Origin: Streptomyces sp. ST2-7A
GTDB lineage: Bacteria; Actinomycetota; Actinomycetes; Streptomycetales; Streptomycetaceae
Length of the DNA: 64,000 nt
Reading direction: 5' to 3'
NCBI RefSeq assembly: GCF_021390475.1
Contig: NZ_JAJUWS010000003.1
Coordinates: 169,328 to 233,327 of the forward strand
Positions within the stretch are counted from its first letter, which is position 1, and each line of letters opens with the position of its first letter. Shown in pieces: positions 36,697-45,761 of this stretch. The notes under the pieces were generated by a model. That model had not been told where the DNA came from. It saw only the letters and a list, made by a program, of their open reading frames with translations, and made no database searches. The position numbers were made by a program, and so were the translations under genes.

Positions 36697-36963
36697 TCAG
36701 GTGCTGATGTTGCGGCTGGTGGAGTTGCGCTTGACCGCGGCCTTCTCGCCGACCACCACGAGGACGGCGATGAGGACGAAGGAGGCGATCGGCGCGATCA
36801 CGAACAGGCCGAGGGTCTCGAAGACACTCAGGCCCTCACCGGGTTGGTCGCCGTCGTCCCGGTACAGGGCGTGGGCGGCGGGGGATGTCATGAGCAGCGC
36901 CAGCACCGCGCCGAGCGTGACGGCTCCGGCCCGGGCGGCGCGCTTCTTGTTCTCATTGGCCAC
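36697..36963 (-). CDS. Small conserved membrane protein
   Basis: An 88-residue protein from GTG 36963 (VANENKKRAARAG). A basic N-terminus is followed by a hydrophobic helix ending in an SPAAHA-like cleavage site, so it is either a signal peptide or TM1. A short acidic loop (LYRDDGDQPGEG) and a second helix (about 50-70, LFVIAPIASFVLIAVLVVV) come next, with a basic tail. I cannot assign a function. The predicted topology has the Asp-rich loop outside. It lies after malQ but on its own, with 225 bases between. Confidence 0.7.
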   Translation of the reverse strand: MANENKKRAARAGAVTLGAVLALLMTSPAAHALYRDDGDQPGEGLSVFETLGLFVIAPIASFVLIAVLVVVGEKAAVKRNSTSRNIST

Positions 36964-37188
36964 GGCCCCAAGGTAACGAACCACCCCGGCCGGTGCTCGA
37001 CCGGGGTGGCCCACGGCGCGTCCCGGCGGCTTCCCCGGGGGCCGACCCGGTGGTGCCGCCCCTCCCCGGGGCGGCACCGTCCGGGCGCCGGACGGGCCAC
37101 CGGCGAACGCCTCCGGAGACGGTGGTCGGAGGTGTCCGGGGCGGGGCCGCGGGGCCGCGCTGCCGTGGCACCACGGTGTTCCCGGTGG

Positions 37189-39450
37189 TCAGGCCGTTCG
37201 GGACGTCTCCTCGGCGGCCGGCGGCGCCGAGCCGGTCGCCCCCGGCGGATCCTCCGGTCGGCGGGCCGTCTCCGCGCGTACCGCCTCCAGCAGGGCCATC
37301 GCCCGTGCCGATCCGGTCAAACGTTCCAGGGTGACCGGCCGGCCGGTGGCGTCCGCGATCGGCAGCCGCCAGTTGGGATACTCCCGCCAGGTGCCGGGGA
37401 CATTCTGGGAACGGCGGTCGCCCACCGCGTCCGGCAGCCAGATTCCGAGCAGGCGGGCCGGGGTACGGGCCAGGAAGCGGTAGGCCGCGACGATCTGCTG
37501 TTCCTCGCCCGCGCCCGGCCGCAGCAGACCCATGCGACGGAAGAGTTCCAGCCAGTCGTCGATCTCCCGTCGGGCGTCGGTCCGGGCGGTCTCCAGCGCC
37601 TCGGTCCGCCGGCGCTCCCGGGCGTCCGCGTCCCGGGCGGCGTGCCCGCCCGCTCCGTCCCCTCCGGCGTGCCCGCCGAGCAGGCCCAGTCGGGCCCGCA
37701 GCTCCACGTCCTCGCCGGTGAGCCGGGCCGCCGTGGGCGGCAGGTCGTGGGTGGTCACGGTGGCCAGGCAGCCGGACCGCCACTCGCCCGGCCGCAGGAT
37801 CGGCGCGGTGCCGTCCGCACCGGCCTTCTCCCAGTCGCGTTCGAACCACAGGACGGAGGTGCCGAGCACCGAGCGGCCCGCCAGTTCCTCCCGGACACCG
37901 GGCGCGACCGTGCCCAGGTCCTCGCCCACGACGACCGCGTCGGCCCGGTGGGCGGCCAGCGCGAGCGTGCCGAGCATGGCGGAGGCGTCGTAGGAGACGT
38001 AGGTGCCCTCGCGCGGTGGCCGCCCCTCGGGGATCCACCACAGCCGGAAGTGGCTCATCACGTGGTCGATGCGCAGCCCGCCGGCGTGCCGCAGCAGGCC
38101 GGTCAGCAGGTCGCGGTAGGGGGCGTAACCCGCTTCGGCGAGGGCGTCGGGCCGCCAGGGCGGCAATCCCCAGTCCTGGCCCTCGGCACTGAAGGCGTCC
38201 GGGGGCGCTCCGGTGGACATGCCGCCGGCCAGCACGTGCTGCTGGGCCCAGCTCTCCGAACCGCGCGGGTGCACGCCGAGCGCGAGGTCGTGGATGAGGC
38301 CGATTCCCATCCCGGCCTCGCGGGCGGCGCGCTGGGCCCCGGCGAGTTGCTCGTCGACCAGCCAGGCGAGCCGGCTGTGGAAGTCGATCCGGGTCAGGTG
38401 TTCGGCGCGGGCGCGCGCGGTGCCGGTGGAGCGCGGGTCGCGCAGGGCCCCGGGCCAGGCGGTCCAGTCCGGCCCGTACAGCTCGGTCAGGGCGCACCAG
38501 GTGGCGTGGTCCTCCAGCGCGCGGCCGTGCTCGGCGAGGAAGGCGCAGTAGGCGGCGTGACGCCCCGGCCCCAACGGGACCCGCGCCACCAGTTCCAGCG
38601 CCTCCTGCTTGAGCCGCCACACCTCGTCGCGGTCCACCGGGGTGCCGCGTTCCAGAACCGCCTCGCGGAGGAGCTCGGCGCGGGCGAGCAGCGCGTCGGC
38701 GCGGTACCGGTCCTCCCCGCCCAGCAGCGCGTACTCGGGCACCGCCTCCACCCGCAGGTGGACGGGGTCGGCGAACCGCCGGGTGGCGGGGCGGTAGGGG
38801 GAGGGGTCGGTGCTCTCGCCGGAGAGGCCGGGAACGGCCGCGTGCAACGGGTTGAGCTGCACGAATCCGGCACCCGCCGATCGTCCGGCCCAGCCGGCGA
38901 GTTGGGCCAGGTCGGCGAGGTCCCCCATGCCCCAGGAGTGCTCGGACAGCAGCGAGTACAGCTGCACCATCAGGCCGTGGGCGCGGCCGGCCGGCTCGGG
39001 GACCCGCTGCGGGGAGACCAACAGATGGACCCGGGCCCGGCGGCCGTCGGGCGCCTCTGCGTCCAGGGCGTGCACGCCGAGCGGCACGGCCGGGGCGGTG
39101 GACGCGGGGGTGTCGCCGGTCCGTCCGAGGGGTAGGGACCGGCCGTCCTCGGTGGTCACCCGCAGGTCGGTGCCGGGCGGCAGGCCGGCCACGAGGTCGG
39201 CGGGGAGTCGCGCCCCGACCGCCGGGTCGGCGGCGACGAGGACCACGGTGGGCGGCAGCAGGCGGGCGGCGAGGGACTTCTCGTGGCGTTCCAGCGCGTC
39301 GCGTACCGCGTCGGGGCCGGAGGCGTCCACGCCGAGGGCGGCCAGGACCGCCACGACGGTTTCGGTGGGCACCTGCACCCGGTGCCCCGGGGCGGGTTCG
39401 TAGGATTCGGCGACCCCGTACGCCGCGGCGAGTCGGGCCAACCCGTGCAT
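37189..39450 (-). CDS. malQ: 4-alpha-glucanotransferase (amylomaltase, GH77)
   Basis: Transfers 1,4-alpha-glucan segments between maltodextrins during glycogen and maltose metabolism. It has 753 residues from ATG 39450 (MHGLARLAAAYGV), which overlaps the preceding stop as TGATG. An N-terminal Ig-like extension of about 200 residues is typical of actinobacterial MalQ. GH77 motifs are present: GLRIDHVMSHFRLWWIP (nucleophile Asp), VVGEDLGTVAPGV (acid/base Glu) and TTHDLPPTAARL. The C-terminus ends in a short low-complexity tail. It is translationally coupled to the 110-residue repeat protein upstream. Confidence 0.96.
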   Translation of the reverse strand: MHGLARLAAAYGVAESYEPAPGHRVQVPTETVVAVLAALGVDASGPDAVRDALERHEKSLAARLLPPTVVLVAADPAVGARLPADLVAGLPPGTDLRVTTEDGRSLPLGRTGDTPASTAPAVPLGVHALDAEAPDGRRARVHLLVSPQRVPEPAGRAHGLMVQLYSLLSEHSWGMGDLADLAQLAGWAGRSAGAGFVQLNPLHAAVPGLSGESTDPSPYRPATRRFADPVHLRVEAVPEYALLGGEDRYRADALLARAELLREAVLERGTPVDRDEVWRLKQEALELVARVPLGPGRHAAYCAFLAEHGRALEDHATWCALTELYGPDWTAWPGALRDPRSTGTARARAEHLTRIDFHSRLAWLVDEQLAGAQRAAREAGMGIGLIHDLALGVHPRGSESWAQQHVLAGGMSTGAPPDAFSAEGQDWGLPPWRPDALAEAGYAPYRDLLTGLLRHAGGLRIDHVMSHFRLWWIPEGRPPREGTYVSYDASAMLGTLALAAHRADAVVVGEDLGTVAPGVREELAGRSVLGTSVLWFERDWEKAGADGTAPILRPGEWRSGCLATVTTHDLPPTAARLTGEDVELRARLGLLGGHAGGDGAGGHAARDADARERRRTEALETARTDARREIDDWLELFRRMGLLRPGAGEEQQIVAAYRFLARTPARLLGIWLPDAVGDRRSQNVPGTWREYPNWRLPIADATGRPVTLERLTGSARAMALLEAVRAETARRPEDPPGATGSAPPAAEETSRTA

Positions 39451-39782
39451 CAGATGCCGTCGGGCTCCGGGCCGACCGGCGGCTCGGCGTAGCCGCCGGC
39501 GACGGTGGCCTCGGAGGTCAGGGGAGGCTGGGCGTTCAGAGGGGGCTCGCTGGTCAGCGGGGTGCCGGCGCCGATGGGCGGCTCGCTGGTCAGGGGGGCG
39601 GGCACCGGGCCGCCGTACCCCGCGCCGGCGAGTCCGGAGTCGGGGTGGGAGAGGTCGGACAGGTCGAGCTCCCCGGTGTCGTCCCACAGCTCGGGGAGGT
39701 CGGGTTTGACCGGCTCTCCGTCCCCCCGTCCGGGGGGCGAGGCGATGAGTGCGGGATGGATGCGCTCGGCGGCTGCGGGCAC
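39450..39782 (-). CDS. Small repeat protein (PLTSE motifs) coupled to malQ
   Basis: A 110-residue hydrophilic protein without recognisable domain. GTG 39782 has GGAG at ten-base spacing. The N-terminal half is acidic (ELWDDTGELDLSDLSHPD). The C-terminal half contains three spaced copies of P-L-T-S-E (APLTSEPPI, TPLTSEPPL, PPLTSEATV). It has no signal peptide, no cysteine and no membrane segment. The stop overlaps the malQ ATG, so the two are made together. A disordered regulatory or scaffold role for glucan metabolism is conceivable but is only inference. Confidence 0.7.
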   Translation of the reverse strand: MPAAAERIHPALIASPPGRGDGEPVKPDLPELWDDTGELDLSDLSHPDSGLAGAGYGGPVPAPLTSEPPIGAGTPLTSEPPLNAQPPLTSEATVAGGYAEPPVGPEPDGI

Positions 39783-40141
39783 GGGGTTCTCCGTTCGGGT
39801 GGTGGACAGACGACCCGGAGTGAGGTCTACCCCGAAGCACTCACGGCATCACACCGAAATCCTCCCGGAACGGGAAAGGTGGGGGCGGCTCACGCCGGGA
39901 CACGACGCAATATGTGGTGTTGTCGCCCCCGGCGACGACGGTTCTTGCGGACCGGGAGCCATACCCACCGTAACCCCTCCCGTGGCACCGGGTGTCGGGT
40001 TCGCGCGCTGCGTCACCTTTTCTCCGTACCGTTCACCACACGATTCCCCCGTCGTTCCCGCCCGGTTTCCGCCGGCCGCCGGCGCACGTCGGATCGCCGG
40101 CGGACCGGGAAACCCGGGTCGCCCGCGATCCGACGGACCGG
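39783..40141. other. Intergenic region upstream of the malQ operon
   Basis: About 359 bases between the HNH gene and the malQ operon. A lower-GC core (39900-39925, CGCAATATGTGGTGTTG) is the best place for a promoter. No gene is seen. Confidence 0.45.
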
Positions 40142-40672
40142 CTACCGGCACTCGGCGACCGGCACCTCCTCCGCCACCCCGTAGGGCCGCAAATACGGAA
40201 GCCACCGCGGATCGCGGTGGCCGGTTCCGATGATGCGCCAGGCGAGACCCGACGGCGGGGCGGGCTGGTACCGCAGCCGCCAGCCGAGTTCCGCCACATG
40301 GCGGTCGGCCTTGACGTGGTTGCAGCGGCGGCAGGCCGCCACGACGTTCTCCCAGGCGTGCGCCCCGCCCCGGCTGCGCGGGACGACGTGGTCGACGCTG
40401 GTGGCGACGCCCCCGCAGTAGGCACAGCGGCCGCCGTCCCGGGCGAAGAGGGCACGACGGGTGAGCGGCACGTTGGCACGGTAGGGGATCCGGACGAAAC
40501 GTTTGAGCCGCACCACGCTGGGAGCGACGATCTGCGTGCTGGAGCTGCGCATGAGGAGGCCGGAGTCCTCCAGGCTGACCGCCTTGTCGTGCAGCAGCAG
40601 GATCAGGGCTCGCCGGACGGGCACCACGCCCAGCGGCTCGTACGACGCGTTGAGAACCAGGACATTGGGCAC
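40142..40672 (-). CDS. HNH endonuclease family protein
   Basis: A 176-residue HNH-fold protein from GTG 40672 (VPNVLVLNASYEPLG) with GGAGG nine bases upstream. Conserved pieces are LNASYEPLGVVPVRRALILLL, the zinc ribbon CAYC and CRRC, and the HNH core VDHVVPRSRGG with ENVVAAC and N-HVK. The C-terminal RDPRWLPYL segment is conserved in this subfamily, which is widespread and chromosomal in actinobacteria. Its substrate is unknown; nothing around it suggests restriction or phage context. A divergent MscS gene lies 415 bases away. Confidence 0.9.
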   Translation of the reverse strand: MPNVLVLNASYEPLGVVPVRRALILLLHDKAVSLEDSGLLMRSSSTQIVAPSVVRLKRFVRIPYRANVPLTRRALFARDGGRCAYCGGVATSVDHVVPRSRGGAHAWENVVAACRRCNHVKADRHVAELGWRLRYQPAPPSGLAWRIIGTGHRDPRWLPYLRPYGVAEEVPVAECR

Positions 40673-41087
40673 AGCCGGCCTCCGTTTCCGTCGGCGGCGC
40701 GTGGCTCGCGCCGGGACGATCAACCACAGTGTGTCCCGACCCCGGTGGGCCGCGCCACCACGATCGGGAATGTGTCGAGGGACACAGGAGGGACGCGGTC
40801 GCCGCGCGGTCCGGACGTCGGGGCCCGGCGATCGACGTCCCGAGAAGTGGTTTCCCGGGAAGAGGGCCGTTCTCCCCTCCCGACCGGATACGGCCCGGTC
40901 ACGGGTGTCGGTGGAGCCCCGCACCGCCGGTCCGGGACGGGTCTCCCCGCGTCCTGTCCGCGCCGACGGGTTACGGGGCCGCCCCGGGCCGGCGGGCCGG
41001 CCGGATCGCGGCGGGCGAGGGGGTGGGGACGCGCCATCCGGCCGCCGGGCCCCTCCCCCGCGCGGAGGCGCCGTTACCGTTGGCGGG
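40673..41087. other. Divergent intergenic region between HNH and MscS genes
   Basis: About 415 bases. It contains an imperfect inverted repeat (TGTGTCCCGAC at 40730-40740 with GTCGAGGGACACA at 40774-40786) near the HNH start and a -10 element abutting the MscS start (listed). No gene is seen. Confidence 0.5.
41075..41080 (+). promoter_or_regulatory. -10 element giving a leaderless MscS mRNA
   Basis: TACCGT (TAnnnT) lies seven bases before the GTG start at 41088, with no Shine-Dalgarno sequence. This is the standard geometry of leaderless Streptomyces transcripts. Confidence 0.5.
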
Positions 41088-42119
41088 GTGCGAGCGCTCC
41101 ACCCCCACCTCACGTCGTCCGGTCCGACCCTCCCCGCCCCGTCCCCGCGTCCTCCACACCTCCTCGCCGTCCTCGGCGAGACCTCCCCGAGCACCGCCGA
41201 GGCCGCGACCTGGGTCGAGGAGAACTGGGAGAAGTGGCTGGCCGGCGGATTGCGGATCCTGTTGATCGTGATCGTCGCCGTGGTGGTCCGGGCGGTGCTG
41301 CGCCGGGCCATCACCCGGGCCGTGGAACGGGTGGGCCGGGCCGACCGTCCGGCGGCCCGCGGCGGGGTCCGGGACCCACTGGCCCACCCCGAGCGCAGAC
41401 GGCAGCGGGCGGCGGCGATCGGCTCGGTGTTGCGCAGCGTCGCCTCGCTGCTGGTGATGGGGACGGCCGCCCTGATGCTCCTGGACCAGCTCGGCATCCA
41501 ACTCGGTCCGCTGGTGGCGGGCGCGGGCATCGTGGGTGTGGCGCTGGGCTTCGGCGCCCGCAACCTGGTCACCGACGTGCTGACCGGGATGTTCATCCTG
41601 TTGGAGGACCAATACGGGGTGGGGGACCGGGTCGACACGGGCGAGGCCACCGGGACGGTGCTGGAGATCGGACTGCGGGTCACGACGCTGCGCGCCGACG
41701 ACGGGGAGGTCTGGTACGTGCGCAACGGCGAGATCAAGCGCGTGGGCAACCTCAGTCAGGGATGGGCGACCGCCGCGGTGGAGACCGAGGTCCGGGGTGA
41801 CGCGGACCCCGAGCGGGTGCACCGGATTCTGGAGGAGGCCGGTGCGGAGCTGGCCCGCCGCGAGCCCTGGGACGAGCAGTTGTGGGAGACGCCGGAGGTC
41901 CTCGGGCTGGAGGCGGTCTCCCCGGATTCGATGGTCCTCAAGGTCACCGCGAAGGTGCAGCCGGGACGGGCCGCGGCCGCCGAGCGCGCCATGCGCCGGC
42001 ACTTCAAGGAGGCGTTGGACGCCGCGGGCATCGAGCGGGTGGACGCGACCGCGCTGACCCTGGAGAAGTTGCGCGGACCGCGCCACGGGGCGGAGCCGGA
42101 GCCGGCGCGACCGCGCTGA
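41088..42119 (+). CDS. MscS-family mechanosensitive ion channel
   Basis: Membrane channel that opens under tension to release solutes. It has 343 residues from GTG 41088. TM helices lie at about 60-82, 120-140 and 145-165. The pore-lining TM3 shows the Gly/Ala pattern VAGAGIVGVALGFGARN, followed by LVTDVLTGMFILLEDQYGVGDRV, the hallmark beta-domain entry. The beta domain (TGTVLEIGLRVTTLRADDGEVWYVRNGEI) and the alpha/beta C-terminus follow. The start probably has no leader. A GNAT gene follows after 178 bases. Confidence 0.94.
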   Translation: MRALHPHLTSSGPTLPAPSPRPPHLLAVLGETSPSTAEAATWVEENWEKWLAGGLRILLIVIVAVVVRAVLRRAITRAVERVGRADRPAARGGVRDPLAHPERRRQRAAAIGSVLRSVASLLVMGTAALMLLDQLGIQLGPLVAGAGIVGVALGFGARNLVTDVLTGMFILLEDQYGVGDRVDTGEATGTVLEIGLRVTTLRADDGEVWYVRNGEIKRVGNLSQGWATAAVETEVRGDADPERVHRILEEAGAELARREPWDEQLWETPEVLGLEAVSPDSMVLKVTAKVQPGRAAAAERAMRRHFKEALDAAGIERVDATALTLEKLRGPRHGAEPEPARPR

Positions 42120-42297
42120 CCCCGCACCGACCCCGCACCGACCCCGCGCCGGGCGTTCCGGTGCCGCGCGGTGCCCGGCCGGAGGCGGATGCGGCCCGGG
42201 CGGGCGGAGGTTCCGGAGGGAACCGGAACCCGCCACACCGCTCGCCGTCGGGCCGGGACCCTTGTGCTCGCCGCGAACCTTCCACAGGATGTCGGCC

Positions 42298-42927
42298 ATG
42301 ACCCCGCCCACCGCCGTCATCCGTCACCAACGCCCGGAGGATCTCGAGGCGTTGTCGGAGATCTGTCTGCGCACCGGCCACATCGGCGGTGACGCCCGGG
42401 AGCTGTACCGGGACCACGACCTGCTGCCCGACCTCTTCCTGCGCCCCTACGTCGCCCTGGAACCGGATTTGGTGCGGGTGGCGGAGGAGAACGGTCGGGT
42501 GCTCGGCTACATCGTGGGCACGGCGGACAGCACGGCCTTCTTCCGCGCGTTCCGGGAGCGGTGGCTGCCGACGGTCGCCGACCGTCACCCGCCGCCGGAC
42601 GGACCGCCGGGCACCCCGGACGAGGAGATGCGGGACCTGCTGCACCACGCCGAACGGATGCTGGTCCCGGAGATCGCCGCCCTCCACCCCGCCCACCTGC
42701 ACATCGATCTCCTGCCCGGGGGCCAGGGGCGGGGACTGGGCCGACGGTTGATGGAGGCGTACCTCGCCGCGCTGCGGCAGCGGGGGGTCCCCGGGGTGCA
42801 CCTGGGAATGGATCCCCGCAACGAGCGTGCCCGGGCCTTCTACGAGCGGATGGGGTTCACCTTGCTGCGGAGTCCGTCCGGGGCCGGGGTCATCCACCTG
42901 GGACTGGCCCTCGACACCGGGGGCTGA
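42298..42927 (+). CDS. GNAT-family N-acetyltransferase
   Basis: Acetyl-CoA-dependent acyltransferase of unknown substrate. It has 209 residues from ATG 42298 with an AGGA-type RBS; in-frame ATG 42289 (MSAMTPP) is an alternative. Motif A is visible as LLPGGQGRGLGRRLMEAYL (QxxGxG), and motif B as HLGMDPRNERARAFYERMGF. An insert around residues 85-115 (TVADRHPPPDGPPGTPDEE) makes it longer than a minimal GNAT. That layout is shared with GNAT proteins annotated near glycan or stress genes, but nothing here fixes the substrate. Confidence 0.88.
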   Translation: MTPPTAVIRHQRPEDLEALSEICLRTGHIGGDARELYRDHDLLPDLFLRPYVALEPDLVRVAEENGRVLGYIVGTADSTAFFRAFRERWLPTVADRHPPPDGPPGTPDEEMRDLLHHAERMLVPEIAALHPAHLHIDLLPGGQGRGLGRRLMEAYLAALRQRGVPGVHLGMDPRNERARAFYERMGFTLLRSPSGAGVIHLGLALDTGG

Positions 42928-43266
42928 GAGCGGGACCCGGCACCGGGGACCGGACGCCGGACCGCCCGTCCGGGATCCGCCCCCGCACCGGCACCCGCCT
43001 CCGGGCGCGGGAGGGGGACCGGGACCGCGTCGGACGGGAATTCCGGTAGCCGGGTGCCCCGAACCCCCTCCCCGGGAACCGGCCCGACGGTCATACTGCC
43101 CCCGGGTACCGGTGTCCGAGCCGGAGCACGCGCCGCGCCGACGGCCGAACGCGCGGCACGAATCCCGCCGGCCGCCGGGCCCGCGCGACCGATCGGCGGC
43201 ACCCGCACCGCCCGGCACCCGCGTGTCGGAAACCGCACACGAACGCGCGAGGGGAGGCGCCCGGTC
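42928..43266. other. Gene-free region before glnX
   Basis: About 339 bases, very GC-rich. The glnX frame is open through much of it, but the composition is low-complexity and the best start is at 43267. No hairpin or operator was recognised. Confidence 0.4.
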
Positions 43267-44688
43267 GTGACCCATCCGGTGACCCGCCGGCCGCGCGCGC
43301 CCCGGGTCGGACACGCCGTCACCGGCACCGCCCCCGCCCGTCGCCCCGCCCCGGTCGAGGCCGCCCTGCGGCTGCGTGCCGCTGCCGGGACGGAGCCGGG
43401 ACGGCTGCGGGCCATCGGCGCGGTGCTGGTGGGGCTGATCCTGTTGACCGGCGTCCTGACCGCCGGCGAGGTGGCGGAACGGGCCGGCGCCGCGCACGAC
43501 GCCCTGGTCTCCGGGGCACCGCCGAGCGCCGACGCCGCCCGGATCCACCGTTCGCTGGCCGAGGCCGACACGACGGCGGCCATGGGTTTCCTGGCCGGTG
43601 GTGACGAACCGCGCGAGGTGCGCGAGCGTCACGATGAGCTGGTCGCGGACACGGCGCGGTTACTGACCGTGGCCGCTTCCCATCCCCGCCCCGAGGGCGG
43701 GCCGGCGGCCGAGGCGGTGGAGCGGATCGACCTGCTCAACCGCACCCTGCCCGTCTACACCGGCCTGGTGGGGGCCGCCCGGGCCGACAACCGTCGGGGG
43801 CTTCCCCTGGGGGGCGCCTATCTGCGGTACGCCAATTCGCTGATGCAGGAGGTGATGCTCCCCGCCGCCCGTGAGTTGCACGCGCTGGAGACCGAACGGA
43901 TGCGCGCGGACCTGGAACGGGCGTCCGCCCTCCCGGTGGCCGGCCCCCTGCTGGGGGCGGTGACCCTGCTCGCGCTCCTCGTCACCCACCGGCGACACCT
44001 GCGTCGCACCCGGCGGATCCTGAACCCCGGGCTGGTGGCGGGCACCGTGGCCCTGACGGTGCTGGTGGGATGGGCCCTGGCCTCACACGCCGTGGCCAGG
44101 AGTTCGTTCGGCGCGGCCCTGGGGGAGAACCTGCCCGCGGTGGAAGCGGTCAACGAGGCATGGGCGACGGTGATCCTGACCCGGGGGGACGAGAACCTCT
44201 TCCTGGTGGCCCGGGGCTCGGGGGGCGGTTACGCGGAGAGCGCGCGGCAGCGACTCGAGCGGTTGTCGGGGCCGGAGGGGGCCGCCGGAACGGGATTACT
44301 GGCCCGGGCCGGCGAACTGGCCCGGGACCCGCGGGGCCCCGAGCGGCTGGCCTCGGCGCGGGAGGCGGTCTCCATCTGGTGGGAGTTGAACACGGAGGCG
44401 CTGCGCGCCGAGGCATCCGGGGAGTACGACCGGGCCACCAGGCTGATCATCGGTGAGCCCGGCGAAGCCGAGGGGAGCCGGGGCACCGCGCACACCGGCA
44501 CGTACGCGCGGGCCGCCGGTGAGGAGCTGCGCATGGCGCTGGAGGCCGAGCGGGAACGGTTCGACGAGGTCGCCGCGGCCGGACGCGAGGCCCTGCGGGG
44601 GCCGGGCGAGGGCGCGGCTCCGTTGACGCTGTTGGGCGCGCTGACGGTGGTGTTGGGGATCGGTCGACGGTTGGCGGAGTACCGGTGA
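43267..44688 (+). CDS. glnX: GlnX-like four-helix membrane sensor protein
   Basis: A 473-residue integral membrane protein from GTG 43267 with GGGGAGG upstream. Four membrane helices are seen: about 48-69, 225-248, 262-283 and 448-466. They enclose two extracytoplasmic helical segments (about 70-224 and 284-447), a tandem layout like chemoreceptor sensor domains. This matches mycobacterial GlnX, which works with the lipoprotein GlnH upstream of PknG. Here glnH follows with a GTGA overlap and pknG is in the same locus. Sequence similarity cannot be measured here, so the name rests on topology plus gene order. It lacks any HAMP, kinase or methyl-accepting output domain. Confidence 0.75.
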   Translation: MTHPVTRRPRAPRVGHAVTGTAPARRPAPVEAALRLRAAAGTEPGRLRAIGAVLVGLILLTGVLTAGEVAERAGAAHDALVSGAPPSADAARIHRSLAEADTTAAMGFLAGGDEPREVRERHDELVADTARLLTVAASHPRPEGGPAAEAVERIDLLNRTLPVYTGLVGAARADNRRGLPLGGAYLRYANSLMQEVMLPAARELHALETERMRADLERASALPVAGPLLGAVTLLALLVTHRRHLRRTRRILNPGLVAGTVALTVLVGWALASHAVARSSFGAALGENLPAVEAVNEAWATVILTRGDENLFLVARGSGGGYAESARQRLERLSGPEGAAGTGLLARAGELARDPRGPERLASAREAVSIWWELNTEALRAEASGEYDRATRLIIGEPGEAEGSRGTAHTGTYARAAGEELRMALEAERERFDEVAAAGREALRGPGEGAAPLTLLGALTVVLGIGRRLAEYR

Positions 44689-45761
44689 GGGGCGGCACCC
44701 GGGGCGGCCCGGGGCCCCACGGGGCACGGAGGCGGGTCGCGACCGCGGTGCTCGGGGCGCTGGGGGTGCTCGGGATGCTCGGGGTGGCCTGCGGGACCCC
44801 TCCGGCGCCGACCGGGCCGGCTTCGGCCGAGCGGGCCTCCACCGGAACCGGGACGCCCGGCGAACCGGGTTCGATCGGTCCGCCTCTCCTCCATCCATCG
44901 GTCTCCCGTCCGTGGGCCTCCCGTCCGGAGCGCGAACGGTGCGCGGACGGTCGGGACGTGACCGAGAGCCCTCGCCCCTCGGACGCCTCCGGGCCCGCCG
45001 TGCGGAGGATCGTCTCCCGCGGCGCCCTGGTGGTGGGGGTGGACCAGAACAGCTACCTGTGGGGTTTCCGGACCCCGGACACCGGTCGGTTCATCGGCTT
45101 CGACATCGATCTGGTGGAGGCCGTGGCCGAGGAGTTGTTGGGGCCCCGCGCCCGGGTGGTGTACCGGGCGGTGCCCACCTCGGAGCGCATCCGGCTGATC
45201 CGGGAGCGCGAGGTGGACATGGTCGTGCGCACGATGTCGATCACCTGCGAGCGCCGAGGCGAACTCGCCTTCTCGGCCGCCTATTTCGAGGCCGGACAGC
45301 AGTTGGTGGTACCGCGCAGGTCGGGGATCACCGGACTGAACGGCTCGCTCACCGGGAGGCGGGTGTGCAGTGCGGCGGATTCGACCGCCGAGGCGCTGCT
45401 ACTGGAGGTGGGGGTGGTCTCCCGGGGCGTGGAGTTGATCACCACCGCCAACCACCTGGACTGCGTGGTGCTGCTTCAACTGGGAGAGGCGGAGGCCCTG
45501 TTGACGGACAGCGCGCTGGCCGCCGGACACCTCGCGCAGGACCCGACCCTCCGACTGGTGGGCGTGCCCCTGACCTCGGAGTCCTACGGGGTGGCGATGC
45601 ACCCCGACGACGAGGACCTGGTCCGGCGGGTGAACCGGGCCCTGGAGACGTTCACGGCGGGGGGTGAGGAGAGCGCGTGGCACGCCTCGTACCGGCGGTG
45701 GCTGGCCGAGCACCTGGAGGACCCCGACCCCCGACCCCCGGTACCGGTGTACCGGGAGTGA
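44685..45761 (+). CDS. glnH: GlnH-like extracellular amino acid-binding lipoprotein
   Basis: A 358-residue periplasmic-binding protein of SBP family 3 from GTG 44685, overlapping the glnX stop. The N-terminus has Arg residues, a hydrophobic stretch and a likely lipobox ending LGVAC. A Pro/Ser/Thr-rich linker follows. The ligand-binding domain (about 100-345) shows IVSRGALVVGVDQNSYLWGF, GRFIGFDIDLVEAVAEEL and VDMVVRTMSITCERR. No ABC permease or ATPase is adjacent, which argues for sensing rather than uptake, as in mycobacterial GlnH (Asp/Glu binding). The ligand here is inferred, not shown. Confidence 0.85.
   Translation: MRGGTRGGPGPHGARRRVATAVLGALGVLGMLGVACGTPPAPTGPASAERASTGTGTPGEPGSIGPPLLHPSVSRPWASRPERERCADGRDVTESPRPSDASGPAVRRIVSRGALVVGVDQNSYLWGFRTPDTGRFIGFDIDLVEAVAEELLGPRARVVYRAVPTSERIRLIREREVDMVVRTMSITCERRGELAFSAAYFEAGQQLVVPRRSGITGLNGSLTGRRVCSAADSTAEALLLEVGVVSRGVELITTANHLDCVVLLQLGEAEALLTDSALAAGHLAQDPTLRLVGVPLTSESYGVAMHPDDEDLVRRVNRALETFTAGGEESAWHASYRRWLAEHLEDPDPRPPVPVYRE

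Noticed and set aside
40142..40672. Homing or phage-defence HNH nuclease
   Set aside because: The sequence is the common chromosomal actinobacterial HNH type and no phage, intron or restriction genes are adjacent.
44685..45761. Amino acid ABC uptake system
   Set aside because: Only a binding protein is present; the neighbouring membrane protein has no permease signature and no ATPase is adjacent.
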